Positions 34,714-47,146 are shown, numbered from the stretch's first letter. The stretch: DNA of 64,000 nt from Erythroxylum novogranatense (GCA_029891385.1 CM057234.1:25282350-25346349); one strand, 5' to 3'. A program made the numbers and translations. The notes: generated by a model from the sequence alone, not told the origin.

Positions 34714-35318
34714 ACCGAGTCACGAAGCGGACTTTGGCACATCGACTCCTTAATCCTCAACTGATGGTAACCCGACCTCAAATCTATCTTGGAGAAGACT
34801 TTCGCCCTTTGCAATTGATCAAACAGATCATCAATGCGAGGAAGCGGATATCGGTTCTTCACCGTAACCTGATTCAGCTTTTGATAGTCTACACACATCC
34901 TCAACGAGCCATCTTTCTTCTTCACAAAAAGAACCGGAGCTCCCCAAGGCGAAGAGCTCGGTCGAATATACCCTTTCTCCAACAACTCCTCCAACTGCTC
35001 CTTAAGCTCTTTCAATTCTGCCGGAGCTATTCGGTAAGGCGGAATTGAAATCGGCGCTGTACTTGACAGAAGCTCAATGGAAAACTCAATTTTCCTAGCT
35101 GGCGGTAGTCCTGGCAATTCCTTGGGAAAGAAATCCGAGAATTCCCTGACTACTGGGATATCCTCCAACTTCCCTCTATCTGCCCTGGAATCTACCACAT
35201 AGGCCAAAAATGCCTCACAACCCTTATTCATCATCTTTTCTACTGTCAAAGCTGAAACAATTCTGGGCGGACCTGCTTTCCTGTCCCCAGCAAACACTAC
35301 TCTTCTGCCATCACCCAA
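34701..35318 (-). pseudogene. B reverse transcriptase N-half
   Basis: The frame contains the linker after protease, the RT fingers ([20 protein letters not shown]) and [19 protein letters not shown] with the first catalytic Asp. It then frameshifts at about 34.74 kb ([10 protein letters not shown]), losing the normal continuation into the MPFGL-type block, which itself is garbled at 34.68 kb. It overlaps the previous frame by a few bases at the break. Confidence 0.85.
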
Positions 35319-36045
35319 ATCAAATTCCCTTGTCTTACCTTATAATCCAAGCAGGCATTGTACTTCTCCAACGTATCCATACCCAAAATGACATCCAATC
35401 CTCCCATCTTCAGTGGCATCAAATCCACCACTAGAAGTTCTCCACCAAAACATAGCTCACACTCTCTATACACTTGACTAATCACAATGTACTGGCCGAT
35501 TGGAGTACTCACCATCAGTGGAGTATCCAATAGGCTCACAATCCTATCACACACAGGTCTACTCGAAGAAACAAACGAGTGAGTAAAACCTGGGTCAATC
35601 AAAACAAGCACATCATCAGAAAAGAGTCGAACCATACCAATCACAACATCCGGAGCGGTCTCAGCATCCTCCCTAGTCATTGCAAACACCCTAGCCGGTG
35701 CCTGCCCTCTGGGTCTCCTCGGAATACTCACTCTCTTAGCTACATCTGAACTGCCCACTTCTGTTGCAGTCCCCTGACCCACGGTCTCTGCTCGCCTCGG
35801 AACTTGCATCTGACTCCGCTCTTGTCGTGGAGGCTGAGGACACTCTCTAACAATGTGTCCCTTCTCCCCACAGTTGAAACAAGCTCCTGTCAATCTGAAA
35901 CACTCTCCTCTATGGGGTCTCCCACAATGCTCACACTTCGGAATGAAAGATCTATCCCCGTCTCCCCTTCTACTGTCGCCCACCGTTGAGGCTTGGTGAG
36001 AAACAGTAGAAGTCCTCATCGGCCTAGGTCGGCTCGCACCACTGC
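35297..36045 (-). pseudogene. B gag zinc knuckles and aspartic protease
   Basis: A 253-codon open frame with two knuckles (CEHCGRPHRGEC and CFNCGEKGHIVREC) then the protease: active site LIDPGFTHSFVSS, a substrate-flap region, and the closing DVILGMDTLEKY. Asp-Pro-Gly-Phe replaces the more usual Asp-Ser/Pro-Gly-Ala/Ser. The frame begins at the edge of D (36051), where gag is cut; the gag N-half is at 43089-43988. One frameshift separates protease from RT. Confidence 0.85.
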
Positions 36046-36515
36046 TCCTTTGTAACATCCCGTTCTTTGCGGCAAGGTATTACAGTAAATTGGGACGGAC
36101 CGAAAGGTTTCATTGCATTCTTGATTGATTTTATTCTTGGCCTCTAATTATAGAGGCTGGTTTCTTGCATATGCATTTATTATGGGTACATGCGGTCATG
36201 ATTTAGCGGCATTTAATTGTAATTGTGGTATTGGGTGATTGGATTATGGTGATTGAGAAATTAAGAGTAAGTGAGTCGAATGGTGATTTAGATTAGTCGA
36301 GAGTGATTGGCATCGATAGTGACTTGTAGGAAATTTTGGGAAATTAGGAGGAAATGCGGATGAAAATATTTAAGAGATCGACCGATTATTTGATTTGCAT
36401 GCGAAAGAATTGTCCAATGGAAATGGAAAAGTTAGAGTGGGGCTGTTAGGAAATAAATATGTGGAGCTACTGAAATTTAGAGACCGAAATTTGAACCGAT
36501 TTGGAGACCTATGCC

Positions 36516-36523
36516 TATAAATA
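36516..36523 (+). promoter_or_regulatory. TATA box of D 5' LTR
   Basis: CCTATAAATAGC, a strong TATA consensus, followed by a CT-rich leader with ATG (CTCCATGGCG) about 60 bp downstream. Confidence 0.65.
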
Positions 36524-36775
36524 GCTAGGTTTGGAAAATTGGGATTATTTTCCTAAGGCAATCATGAGCTCCTTCTCCTCCTCCATGGCGTTCTTCGTTT
36601 CCTCTCATGGGTGAGGATTCTTTGATTATTTCTTGTGATTTTCCTCTTATTGTGTAAGGCTAACAAGTCTTTTGTGATTGATAAAGGTGAGGAGCTTAGA
36701 GTGGATCATCGTTGGGTTTGAAACATTTTAGGGTTTCTGGCATTTTGTGAGATCAGTGGATTTGGAGCTTGATTG

Positions 36776-38518
36776 GTAAGTTTTAAAGGTTTTAATGTTG
36801 TTATTGATGGTTTTATGGCATTTATAGCATTTATTATGGTTGATTGAGTAGTTGGGAGAGTTAATGGGAGTTTTAGAGAAAGCGGATGGAAACCGATCGG
36901 AGAAGGCGACTGCGACTTCATGCGTCGTGGCGTGCTGAGCCTCGCCTTGTGCGAAAGGATTATTATTTTCAGCGTGGGCAAAAGGGTTTCACGCTTGCGG
37001 TGAGGAGAAGGGACGTCGCGGCGGCGTCATTTAGTTGGCCTTGTGACGAGCGAGCCGCTTCGCCATGGCGGTGGCGTGAGGCATTCGCGCAATGGCGACG
37101 ACCGTTTGTGGCGCAGCGAAGGCCGCAAGGTCGCGACGACGGGAACTGTTTTATTGGTTTATTATGGTTAATAGTGTGACCAAAATATTGAATTGAGACA
37201 ATTGGAGTTCTAGTTGAGTTTTTCACTGTATAATTTGACCAATGGATAGGAAATTGTTATAGGAAGTATGAATTGAGAAAATTGAAGCTGGCGAGGATTG
37301 AACTAAATCGGTATTGATCCAATTGAGTGAAGAGTTGAGATCGATCATAGGATATCGAAATGGGGTTTTAGTACCGGAAATCGTGATCATGCATTGGACA
37401 TAATTTCATAGAGACATATGCATTATTGTCTTTATTTAATTGAGCGATTTTGTAATGGGTATCTTGTCTTGTTATAAAGGCACCGTTGGATCATCGTTCC
37501 ACGAGCATTCTTTGGGACTTCGAGCGATAGCTTCGGAAGTTACAGTGAGTAACCTAGTTGGTTTCTCAAATTCTTGAGTGTCTAAATGTTCATCAGTAAA
37601 TTACTTGATAACGTGAAGTACATGATTCTTGAATTATATGTGATTGGATTACCTTTGTATTATTCTTGAAATGTATATGGTAGGTTGCATGCTCTTCTTG
37701 TATAGAATGAACAATGTGAATTGCCTATATATTTGCATGACTCTTTGGAAAGAATGCGATCGCATTGTATGTGTTTCTTGTATTGGATCAATTCTTGAAT
37801 CTTGAGTCTTGTTACTTTGGGCTTTATAGCTATACATTGTAAATTCTTGAATCCTTTGAATCTTGAATTTACGTATATTCTTGAGAAATACACTACCGGG
37901 CTTTTATAGCCATATCTTGAGCTCTTGAATCGCTCTTGAATCTGAATTTATTGAACATTGCATTGCATGCATAAATGCATGATCGGATAAAGGATTGTGA
38001 CCCAGTTGCTAATCTCATTGAAAAAAGCCTAGAGCTCGAACTTCATCTTGTCAGGGCTTGGCAGGGAGAAATCACAGCGCATCCCCCATTGTTCTTGGTG
38101 AGCACTTGGGCACAACATTGAATAACAGGAAAGAGTCTCATATGCATCATATACATGATTGATTGAGCGCCAAATTATGTGATGATTCTTGAATCGAGTG
38201 ATGCCATGATTTCTTGTAAATTGTGATGTGATCGTGTGCTGCATTATGCTCTTCGTAATATTATTACCGATATCGTATCTTGATATAGACTCATCGTACC
38301 ATTATTACGTAAATTGTTCTACGCCATTGTATTATTATTCGACATCAGATATCTTGTAAATGGCTATTATACCATCTTATAATCTGTTATATAATATTTG
38401 TTAATTAATATTATCAGGTCGTCTATACGCAATTTGCGTAATGCATGATTTAGTGAACCATCGATGATGGTTTCTCCTTGAGTTCATAAACTCACCCAAC
38501 ATTGCAACTTATTTTCAG
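36776..38518 (+). other. Probable LTR intron in D 5' LTR
   Basis: Donor ATTG|GTAAGTTTTA at 36776 and acceptor TTATTTTCAG|AAATCG at 38518. The stem-loop at 38480-38493 is GAGTT, CATA, AACTC, a paired change relative to GAGCT/AGCTC in the other LTRs, and ends 25 nt before the AG. A second donor-like CAGTGAGTAAC lies near 37.54 kb. Confidence 0.5.
36902..37140. repeat. CG-rich cluster in D 5' LTR
   Basis: GACGTCGCGGCGGCGTC-, GGTCGCGACGACG- and CGCCATGGCGG-type motifs over about 240 bp in otherwise AT-rich DNA. Heavily rearranged relative to 41165-41414. Confidence 0.75.
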
Positions 38519-38825
38519 AAATCGAAGAGTACCCGTTAGCAAAGCGGGAGTATGTTCTGAGGATTCAAGTGAAGGTTAGAAGTCGGGATCGGTTAGGTAT
38601 CGCATTGCATGTCTTGACTTTTGTACTAAAATGGTTATTTGTATTCGTAAGATTGATCTCGGTGGCTATTGAAAATGTTTGTACCCAATTGGATAGACTT
38701 CGCGCATTTTGTTATTTAAAAGTAATGTCTTGATTTACGATCGAGTGGTTATACGCCATTCTCATGAGCACGGACGGATATCCTTTGTGGATGTCGGGTT
38801 CGGATCTGCGAGTGTGGGTGTTACA

Positions 38826-40317
38826 TTTAATGTATCGAGCCCGAAATGCGATTGTACTTAGGCGTTCTGAAATTTGTCTTGATTTACATGCATTAAAGTC
38901 GTCAAGTCGTCACGTAAGACGGTGACAAGCGATCCCCGATCTAGCGTATGAGTCGCATGCATGGCGTGTATCGATCGATAAGCGGTCGAGATAGAGAGGA
39001 AATGATAAGGCGGTGAGAGTGTGATAAAAGGAAGTGGCGATCATCGAAGGATAAGAAAAGTATATGATGCGATATGACAAATGAACATTTAGTGTACCGA
39101 TATTGATGGATATACGATGATATGCAAAAAGAGAGTGAATGCTGAAATATGTGATATGAATATAGACTTGTGGATTGATAGAGGAATAGAAATATGATAG
39201 AAATGACGAGTTTGATGTGTAAAGGAAATGAAATGAAATGTTACAATTGGGATTGATTCTTTGTGATAAGTGTTATAAATAATGATTTATGGTGAAGATC
39301 GATTACGTTAGTGAAATGTCGATAAAGGTTATGAGGTAATTAGTTACTATAGTGCAATGTGATTAAACGTATCTAGGGACAAGGATAACGTTGTAGACTG
39401 TAGTGTGGGGGCATTAACTGTATAGAAAGGTTATGGATATATCCATGGATATGCAAATCAATGATGATCGAGATACTTTGGGAATTTGAATGATTCACAA
39501 AAGAGATTAAATGGATTGAGCAGAAATTCAATAGCGTATAAGAGTGTTACTGTTGATGGATAATTGTCAAATTGGTAAAAAGAAAGTAATATGAGTTATC
39601 GAATTTCAAATAAATTGTGTATAAAAGTCTTGGTAAAACAATCGGTGATTGAAACGCAAAGCTGTATTGGGAAATTCAAATGGGAGTCAACTTATGAGAA
39701 AATGATATTTATGGATTGTATTGTGAAGTGTGTGTTTTACACCTAAAAAGGCATTAGAGAATTTTAAGGAATCGATGAAGTGTTGTGTTTCAACAAGAGT
39801 GTCTTGAAGAGAAATCAAAGGTCTAGAGTGAGAAATTGAATATTAAATTGTGGGAATGATTAATGAATGTATTTCTTGCCGAGGCAATCGTGAGACTGAT
39901 ATCCTTGGAGTCCGTTGTGATTGTCTGAACATAGTCAAAGACTATAATTGAATTGAGTAAATGATGACAGTGACGTGAATCTATAATAGGGGTTGAGTGA
40001 TCCCAGTCATGACTATGAGTCGAATCGTTAAGGGAACTAAAATCGTTATTAAATGGCCTCTGCGTGACCATCATGAAACTAGATTGGTAGAGTGGTTTAA
40101 AACCTAAAGATGGTCCTGATTGATAAAATGTTCTATAATTTGGATTGGGAAGCGAGTTATGAAATGATAAATGTGTTTACGATGCTGAATGTGAGGATTT
40201 GCGAATCTTGATAAGAATATGAGTGAGAATCGAATAGAAAAGAGTGGATCAACTCTCATCCTTTTGATTCGTTGTATATGAAATTTCGAGGACGAAATTT
40301 TTATAAGGAGGGCTAAT
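38826..40317 (+). other. D interior, no coding capacity
   Basis: 1492 bp. It begins with a degenerate PBS (TTTAATGTATCGAGCCC) and ends with a pol-end remnant (GAAATTTCGAGGACGAAATT) and the tract TTATAAGGAGGGCTAAT. The middle is AT-rich, stop-dense on the sense strand, and shows no domain I recognise. Confidence 0.7.
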
Positions 40318-41044
40318 TGTAACATCCGTTCTTGTGAGCAAGGGTATTACAGTAAATTGGGACGGACCGAAAGGTTTCATTGCATTCTTGATTGATTTTA
40401 TTCTTGGCCTCTAATTATAGAGGCTGGTTTCTTGCATATGCATTTATTATGGGTACATGCGGTCATGATTTAGCGGCATTTTAATTGTAATTGTGGTATT
40501 TGGGTGATTGGACTATGGTGATTGAGAAATTAAGAGTAAGTGAGTGAATGGTGATTTAGATTAGTCAAGAGTGATTGGCATCGATAGTGATTTGTAGGAA
40601 ATTTTGAAAAATTAGGAGAAATGCCCGGACCAAAAATATTTAAGAGGCGAATAGATTATTTATGCTGATGCAGAAAGAATTGTCCGATGGAAATGGAAAA
40701 GTTAGAGTGGGGCTGTTAGGAAATAAATATGTGGAGCTACTGAAATTTAGAGGCTGAAATTTGGACGATTTGGAGACTTTTGCCTATAAATAGCTAGGTT
40801 TGGAAAATTGGGATTATTTTCCTAAAAGGCAATGTGACTCCTTCTCCTCCTCCATGGCGTTCTTCGTTTCCTCTCATGGGTGAGGATTCTTTGATTATTT
40901 CTTGTGATTTTCCTCTTATTGTGTAAGGTTAACAAGTCTATTGTGATTGATAAAGGGTGAGGAGCTTAGAGTGGATCATCGTTGGGTTTGAAACATTTTA
41001 GGGTTCTGGCGTTTTGTGAGATCCGTGGATTTGGAGCTTGATTG

Positions 41045-42777
41045 GTAAGTTTTAAAGGTTTTAATGTTGTTATTGATGGTTTTATGGCATTTATTATGAT
41101 TGATTGAGTAGTTGGGAGAGTTAATGGGAGTTTTAGAGAAAGCGGGCGGAAACCGATAGGAGAAGGCGACCTGCGACTACTTGCGTCATGGCGTGCTGAG
41201 GCCTCGCCATGGCTAAAGGATTATTATTTTCAGCGCGGGCAAAGGGTTTCACGCTTGGCGAGGAAAAGGGACGTCGTGGCGGCGTCATTTAGTTGACGCC
41301 TTGACGAGCTCCGCTTCGCCCAATGAAGGTGGCGTGGCGTTCGCCATGGCGGCGTTGTTACACGCCATGCTGACGACCCGTTTATAATGGCGAAGGCCGT
41401 AAGGTCGCGACGGCGGAACTGTTTTATTGGTTTATTATGGTTAATAGTGTGACCAAAATATTGAATTGAGACAATTGAAGTTCGATTGAGTTTTCATTGT
41501 ATAATTTGACCAATGGATAGGAAATTGTTATAGGAAGTATGAATTGAGAAAATTGAGCAGGCGAGGATTGAACTAAATCGGTATTGATCAATTGAGTGAA
41601 GAGTTGAGATCGATCATAGGATATCGAAATGGGGTTTTAATCGAAAATCGTGATCATGCATTGGACATAATTTCATAGAGACATATGCATTCTTGTCTTT
41701 ATTTAATTGAGCGATTTTGTAATGGATTTATCAGATCTTGTTATAAAGGCACCGTTGGATCATCGTTCCACGGGCATTGCTGGCTCGGAAGTTACAGGTG
41801 AGTAACCTAGTTGGTTTCTCAAATTCTTGAGTGTCTAAATGTTCACTGTAAATTACTTGATAACGTGAAGTACATGATTACTGAATTATATGTGATTGGA
41901 TTGCACTGTATTATTACTGAAATGTATATGACCGAGTTGCATGCTCTTCTTGTATAGAAATGAACAATGTGAATTGCCTTTGTATGATTGCATGACTCTT
42001 TGGAAAGAATACGATCGCATTGTATGTGTTTCTTGTATTGGATCAATTCTTGAATCATTGATCTTGTTACTTTGGGCTTTATAGCTATACTTTGTAAATT
42101 CTTGAATCTTTGAATCTTTGAATTTACGTATATTCTTGAGAAATACACTCTAGGGCTTTTATAGCCATATCTTGAGCTCTTGAATCTGCTCTTGAATCTG
42201 AATTTATTGAACATTGCATTGCATGCATAAATGCATGATCGGATAAAGGGCTGTGACCCAGTTGCTAATCTCTTTGAAAAGAGCCTAGAGCTCGAACCTT
42301 TGTCTTGTCCGGGCTTAGCGAGGGAGAAATCACGACGCGTCCCCCATTGTTCTTGTTGAGCACTTGGGCACAACTTTGAATAACCGGAAAGAGTCTCATA
42401 TGCATCATATACATGATTGATTGAGCGCCAAATTGTGTGATGATTCTTGAATCGAGTGATGCCATGATTCTTTGTAAATTGTGATGTGATCTCGTGAAGC
42501 GCATTATACTCTTGTAATATTGTTACCGATCATCGTATCTTGATATAGACTATCGTATAATCGTTACGTAAACCGTTTCTACGCTATTGTATTATTATTA
42601 TCGATCATCAGTATACTATAAATGGTTATAGACCATCATGGCTGTTATATATATCGTTAATTAATATTCTTGTGCTTGTGCTATACGCAATTTGCGTAAT
42701 GCATGATTTAGTGAACCATCGATGATGGTTTTCTCTTGAGTTCATAAACTCACCCAACATTGCAACTTATTTTTCAG
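41045..42777 (+). other. Probable LTR intron in D 3' LTR
   Basis: Donor TTG|GTAAGTTTTA, acceptor TATTTTTCAG|AAATCG; stem-loop GAGTT-CATA-AACTC at 42738-42751, ending 26 nt before the AG. A perfect alternative donor CAG|GTGAGT lies at 41798. Confidence 0.5.
41165..41414. repeat. CG-rich cluster in D 3' LTR
   Basis: Counterpart of 36902-37140 with extra CGCCATGGCGGCGTT-type units and rearrangements, bounded by nearly unchanged sequence. Confidence 0.75.
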
Positions 42778-43088
42778 AAATCGAAGAGTACCCGTTAGCA
42801 AAGCGGAGTATGTTCGCAGATTCAAGTGAAGGTCGAAGTCGGGATCGATTAGGTATGCGCATTGCATGTCTTGACTTTTGTACTAAAATGGTTATTTGTA
42901 TTCGTAAGATTGATCTCGATGGCTATTGAAAATGTTTGTACCTAATTGGATAGATTTCGCGCATTTTGTTATTTAAAAGTAATGTCTTGATTTACGATCG
43001 AGTGGTTATACGCCATTCTCGCGGGCACGGACGGATATCCTTTGTGGATGTCGGGTTCGGATCCTGCGGGTGTGAGTGTTACATCCTC

Positions 43089-43988
43089 TCCTCTGACTGA
43101 ACTGGGAAACTCCTGGCACTCCTATCTGGCATAGGAGTACTAGTGCTGCCTCCCCTTTTAAAATGCTCTCTGCCCTTTCTCTTCTTGTTCCTTTGCACTC
43201 TTGATGTTCTCAATATTTTCAACCCTCGAGTGCCTCGACCATTCTTGCTGAAATCATGAAATTCTGCACTATCACCTTTTCTCTGATAGCCAAGTGCAGA
43301 CCCGACTCAAACCGGCGACATCTTGCAGCCTCACTCAGCATCAAATCTGAAGCATACCTTGCCAACTGCGTGAACCGACGCTCATACTCACTGACTGACA
43401 TCTCCCTATGGGTGAGACTGAGGAACTCCCTCTGCTTCTGCTGAATATAAACCTCTGATAGATACTTCTTCTTAAAAGCAGCCAAGAAATTTTGCCATGA
43501 CAACCCTACGGGTCTCATCTGACTGCCTGACATGGTCTCCCACCAATGCAGAGCATCTCCCTGAAGCAAACTTGCAGCATAGATGACTCTCTCTTCATCC
43601 TCACACTCCATCTGATCCAGCACTCTCTCAGTCTTTCTCAACCAAGTCTTGGCTTCTTCGGATCGATGTCCGTAAAATCCTTCGCCCATACTTCCTCAAT
43701 CAGTCAATAAATACGCCCCAGTGAAATTTGAAAGAAAGGTCGTGGCATCGACCCATGCTTTGAACAAATGCAGGTGAAGGCCTGGAATAACCTCGAATCA
43801 AGTGGAGGCACTGGCTCCTGCGGAACCGGCGACTCCTGAGACTGCGACAGCGTGGGTTCACTGCCTAAACCTACAGAAGCCTCAGCGTTCCCTGGGGCTA
43901 CTGACTCATCAGTCCTCTCCTCCCTAGTCGGAGAGTCAGGTGCAGCAGATCCTTGCATAACTTTTCGTGTTCTTCTACGAGGTGGCAT
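43089..43988 (-). pseudogene. B gag N-terminal part
   Basis: Start MPPRRRTRK at 43988, paralogous to element A gag. The first frame is garbled after about 70 codons. A second frame (43689-43219) carries the Retrotrans_gag core: TWLRKTERVLDQME-type helix, LLQGDALHWWETM, YIQQKQREFLSLTHREM and VSEYERRFTQLARY. The reading runs to the D insertion at 43083; zinc knuckles continue at 36045. Non-functional through frameshifts and the insertion. Confidence 0.85.
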
Positions 43989-44139
43989 CATACTCCTTCA
44001 AAGGGAAACACTAAGGATTAGCTACAGGTCAATCTACATGTATGCATGATATGCATGTCACTTAATCAATGCAACAATTAATCATATATCACACAGTTCA
44101 TCCTATATGCATTCTAAGCCAAGGACACTAAACCTAGGC

Positions 44140-44151
44140 GCTCTGATACCA
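44140..44151 (-). promoter_or_regulatory. B primer-binding site, initiator tRNA-Met type
   Basis: The minus strand reads TGGTATCAGAGC, four bases from the end of the 5' LTR, the same spacing as in A and N. Confidence 0.9.
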
Positions 44152-44521
44152 AACATGTTGAGCCCGGGTCCCGGGTCCCTATTCCCGAGGCGGCCCCTCG
44201 GGCCGAGCCCACGCCGAGCTTCCAAACCACGGACCCGATCCCAACATCCATACATACCATTTCGATTCACACAACATACATTCCATTTGTGAAATTAAAC
44301 ACCCCATAAACTAAGGGGCTTCATGCCATTACAACTTAATGGAAATTCAGCAAGTATTCTCAAAGGTAGCATAATACAAAATGAAATTTAATTCCAAAAT
44401 ACATAAGTATGCTCCATGATGAAATGCTGGCTGGCTAACCAAGTACTAACTTAATACAAGGCTCCTAACTAGCTCGAAGTTTCTGATGCCTTGCAAGGTC
44501 GACCAACGTCTCGATCTGCAC

Positions 44522-45933
44522 CTGAGGAGGGGAGAGTAATGGGGTGAGCTGCGAAGCTCAGTGGCATATACGTTTATAGCCATTGGCAACGAGTCACACA
44601 ATCAAGCGTATATATATTTATACAAGCATATAACAAATCATCAATCTATCACTTTACATTCGTCGCATCACAATTTATGTCATATGATTACATAATATAA
44701 CAATTTAACATGTGTCATGCTCAACAAATCAATCGTGTATGCACAAACAATTGGCTTGAGAGTTCCGTAAAACAATCCGGATAAACTGAAGTTTATTCCA
44801 TAAACTATCCGAGTCCAATTTCTCAAGGATCTCGTTGCCTCAAGCGGGCAGCCGGAAAAAGGCTTTATGTCGACGTGCACGTGACTCCGCCCGTAACTCT
44901 CTTATCCAAACAAAATACATAATCCATTCGTTTCATGTTCAAAGCATTTTATCAAAGCTTTCGAAATTCTCATTCTTTCCATTCTCACAAAATGCCATAA
45001 GGCCTATTAAGGATATGCATAATCATAATCATAATGCATATTCAATATTTCAACACAAGTAATGTCACACAATGCAAGCAAGCATACACAAGGCGATTTG
45101 CCCATACACACAATAACCATAAACATATTACCCACCTAATATCGCTCGAGTATTCGACTCACTGGTGTCCTTCCTCTTGCGATTGGGTCAGGACGGCTTG
45201 GTTTCCTATAATAAACCAAGTTCTCATTCAATCAATATTCAAAAGAAATATTCCATAAAGCTTGACAATCAAAAGTAAAGCACTAAAAGTCTACATCCGA
45301 CTTCCATCTAAATTCCTGAACCCTTAAAGGCTGATTCCAAACTTCCTTTCTTTATAAACTTGTAGCCCTTTATTTCCAGAGCACAACAAATCTGAAATCA
45401 CTTCAATTGGGCATCTATAGCTCAAGATATGCCTAAAAATACCAAAATATAGCTTTCTTTGGAACACGAGGGCTCGCCATGACGAAGGCCACTCGCGTGG
45501 CGAGCGGCCCTTCGTCGCGACGTCAGCAGCCACGCTCGTCGCGACGAAGGCCTGAGCTCACCGTGATGAACACAATTTCGTACGTCGCAGCGAATAAACA
45601 TTTACACGTCGCGACGTTGCTTCCCTGTCTCGCACGCCGCGGCGTGTTCATACGCACGTTGCGATGTGCGGGTCTGGAGAAGAACTCCGAAACCCGATTT
45701 CCAGCATTTTCCAACTTCAATCCTTTCCCAAACTCAAATGCAACACACCTAAGCCTTAGATCATGTCTTATACTACACTTCTAACTCATACAAACCTTAA
45801 AATCAGCCACAAATCCAACAACCCAAAGAAACCTATCCATTTTCCCTAAACCCCTAAACCATCGATTCTACTACATTCAACCTATCCTTAGGTTTAATCT
45901 AATCAAAACAAGATTAAACAAAGAGAAACTTAC
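44522..45933 (-). other. Probable LTR intron in B 5' LTR
   Basis: Donor CCGG|GTAAGTTTC at 45933, acceptor CTCCTCAG|GTGCAG at 44522; perfect stem-loop GAGCT-TCGC-AGCTC at 44546-44559, 24 nt before the AG. Confidence 0.5.
45472..45671. repeat. CG-rich palindrome cluster, B right LTR
   Basis: Better-preserved copy with TTCGTCGCGACGTC, CTCGTCGCGACGAAGG and ACGTCGCGACGTTG; several are perfect palindromes around GTCGCGAC. Confidence 0.85.
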
Positions 45934-46293
45934 CCGGAAAACACTTCAAATCTGTCAGAAATCTTCAAAGATCGAAAATCTCTTTCTTCTCTTCTTCCTC
46001 CACCTACGGCTACTCCTCTTCTTCCTTTCTCTTTTCCTTCTTCTTTCCTACTTAAGTCAAAAGGAGCATAAAGACCATTATACCCCTCTTTGCAAAGCTT
46101 AAATCACTCTACTCAAGAGATCTTCCTAAAATGTCCTCACACATAATACCCTTTTTAATTCTCACTTAACCACAATTAAACCTTAATTATCCAATAATCC
46201 TCTCAATTTAAATCAAACTAAGGCATAAACACATAATTAACACAATTCATGCTTAATGACATTATAAAAAAAAATTCGGGGTCCAACATAAGA

Positions 46294-47131
46294 CATCGTT
46301 CAACACTTGATTAAACTATAACCAAGCTAATCTAACTACAAGAAGTAAACCCTAACTCAAGAATTTACAACACTGTAATTAAACTTGACGATGTAAGATT
46401 AACTCCCTTTTTAGAACCGGTGAACTCAAGCTAATGCTACATCTTCAAGAGGAAATGTGGTTTAGCTACGCATGACTCCAGACTCTCTCATGACTGTTGA
46501 AGATTGGACGTCTCCCATGGTTGCAGTAGATGGCAGTGGTGTAGCGATGATGGTGATGGTCGAAGATGAGAAAAGATGGAATTGATAGTGGAAGAGGTAA
46601 TCGTCTCTGCTGCCTCCAAAGCGTCTCCGAAAGATATCCGTTCCCTTTGACCTAATAATAGCAAGGTTTTTAAACGATGGATGAGGGTCGGGTCGGTACA
46701 GTGAGAGATCTTTCCAAATGAAGTCCGGATATTTGTCTACTCGCCATGGTGAGATGATTTTTAGACGTTGCGGCGTGTCTTCCTGGGTAGCTCGCCGCGA
46801 CGTGTTAATTGATTGGCGTTGCGACGTGCTCCTCTTGATCCTCGCCGCGGCGTGCTACTTGCATTACGTCGCGGCGTGCAGACTTCTTCTCAACCTTTTG
46901 ACTCTCTTTGTCCCCTACAATATCAAACAACAATTTGCAATATCAATTGTCCTTGGAAAAATTGTGATGAAATTAATGTCAATTTGTGACAATTTTACTA
47001 TCAAATTGTATAAAATGTAAGCTCACTGCAAGGGACTAATTAAGGCACAAAAATCACAAATTAAAAGTCAAAAAGTACATTAAGAACAGTAAAAGTGTAG
47101 CTAATAAATAAGATAAACTTGGGCTCAATCA
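46294..47131 (-). repeat. E left (3') LTR, second part
   Basis: Continues the LTR after B; ends CTCAATCA at 47131. Contains a CG-rich cluster at 46740-46880 with TCGCCGCGACGTG-type motifs. In the sense direction this cluster lies near the LTR start (U3). Confidence 0.9.
46740..46880. repeat. CG-rich cluster, E left LTR
   Basis: About five CTCGCCGCGACGTG / CGTCGCGGCGTG units. About 50 bp (one or two units) shorter than the sister cluster at 59669-59859. Confidence 0.85.
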
Positions 47132-47146
47132 AATTTCCCCACACTT
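47132..47146 (-). promoter_or_regulatory. E polypurine tract
   Basis: The minus strand reads AAGTGTGGGGAAATT directly before the 3' LTR. Confidence 0.8.

Larger units (their letters stand above)
36051..38825 (+). repeat. D 5' LTR
   Basis: 2775 bp. In order: TATA box, leader, probable intron containing the CG-rich cluster, stem-loop and acceptor, then 300 bp to the LTR end. Repeated 'attcttgaat' text around 37.6-37.95 kb. Confidence 0.9.
36051..43083 (+). mobile_element. Element D: non-autonomous LTR element with 2.8-kb LTRs, opposite to its host
   Basis: The ends are TGTAACATCC...GTGTTACA. The flanks are TCCTT (36046-36050) and TCCTC (43084-43088), a 5-bp duplication with one change; removing D rejoins gag of B correctly by comparison with A. 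LTRs are 36051-38825 (2775 bp) and 40318-43083 (2766 bp); the interior is 1492 bp with no recognisable gag or pol. A PBS-like TGTATCGAGCCC after the left LTR, and an end with AATTTCGAGGACGAAATT and a purine tract before the right LTR, put it on the plus strand and tie it to Tekay-like pol ends. Confidence 0.85.
40318..43083 (+). repeat. D 3' LTR
   Basis: 2766 bp, matching the 5' LTR with many scattered small differences. TATAAATA at 40785-40792. Confidence 0.9.
30086..46288 (-). mobile_element. Element B: Tekay-like chromovirus, complete but for the insertion of D
   Basis: TGTTGAG...GTCCAACA ends with perfect 5-bp duplications TAAGA (30081-30085 and 46289-46293). LTRs are 2137 bp (30086-32222) and 2133 bp (44156-46288). 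Without D it is about 9.2 kb. Right to left it encodes gag, zinc knuckles, protease, RT, RNase H, integrase and chromodomain, which identifies a chromovirus; LTR length, PBS and domain details favour Tekay. Several frameshifts break pol. It is close kin to A. D interrupts it between gag and the zinc knuckles. Confidence 0.9.
44156..46288 (-). repeat. B 5' LTR (right copy)
   Basis: 2133 bp. GCGGGCAGCCGG box at 44843-44866. Almost identical to the left LTR except in the CG-rich cluster. Confidence 0.9.

Noticed and set aside
36886..37226. Frames of 85-97 codons through the D cluster as a host gene
   Set aside because: They are inside the LTR, are broken in the sister LTR, and have no domain.
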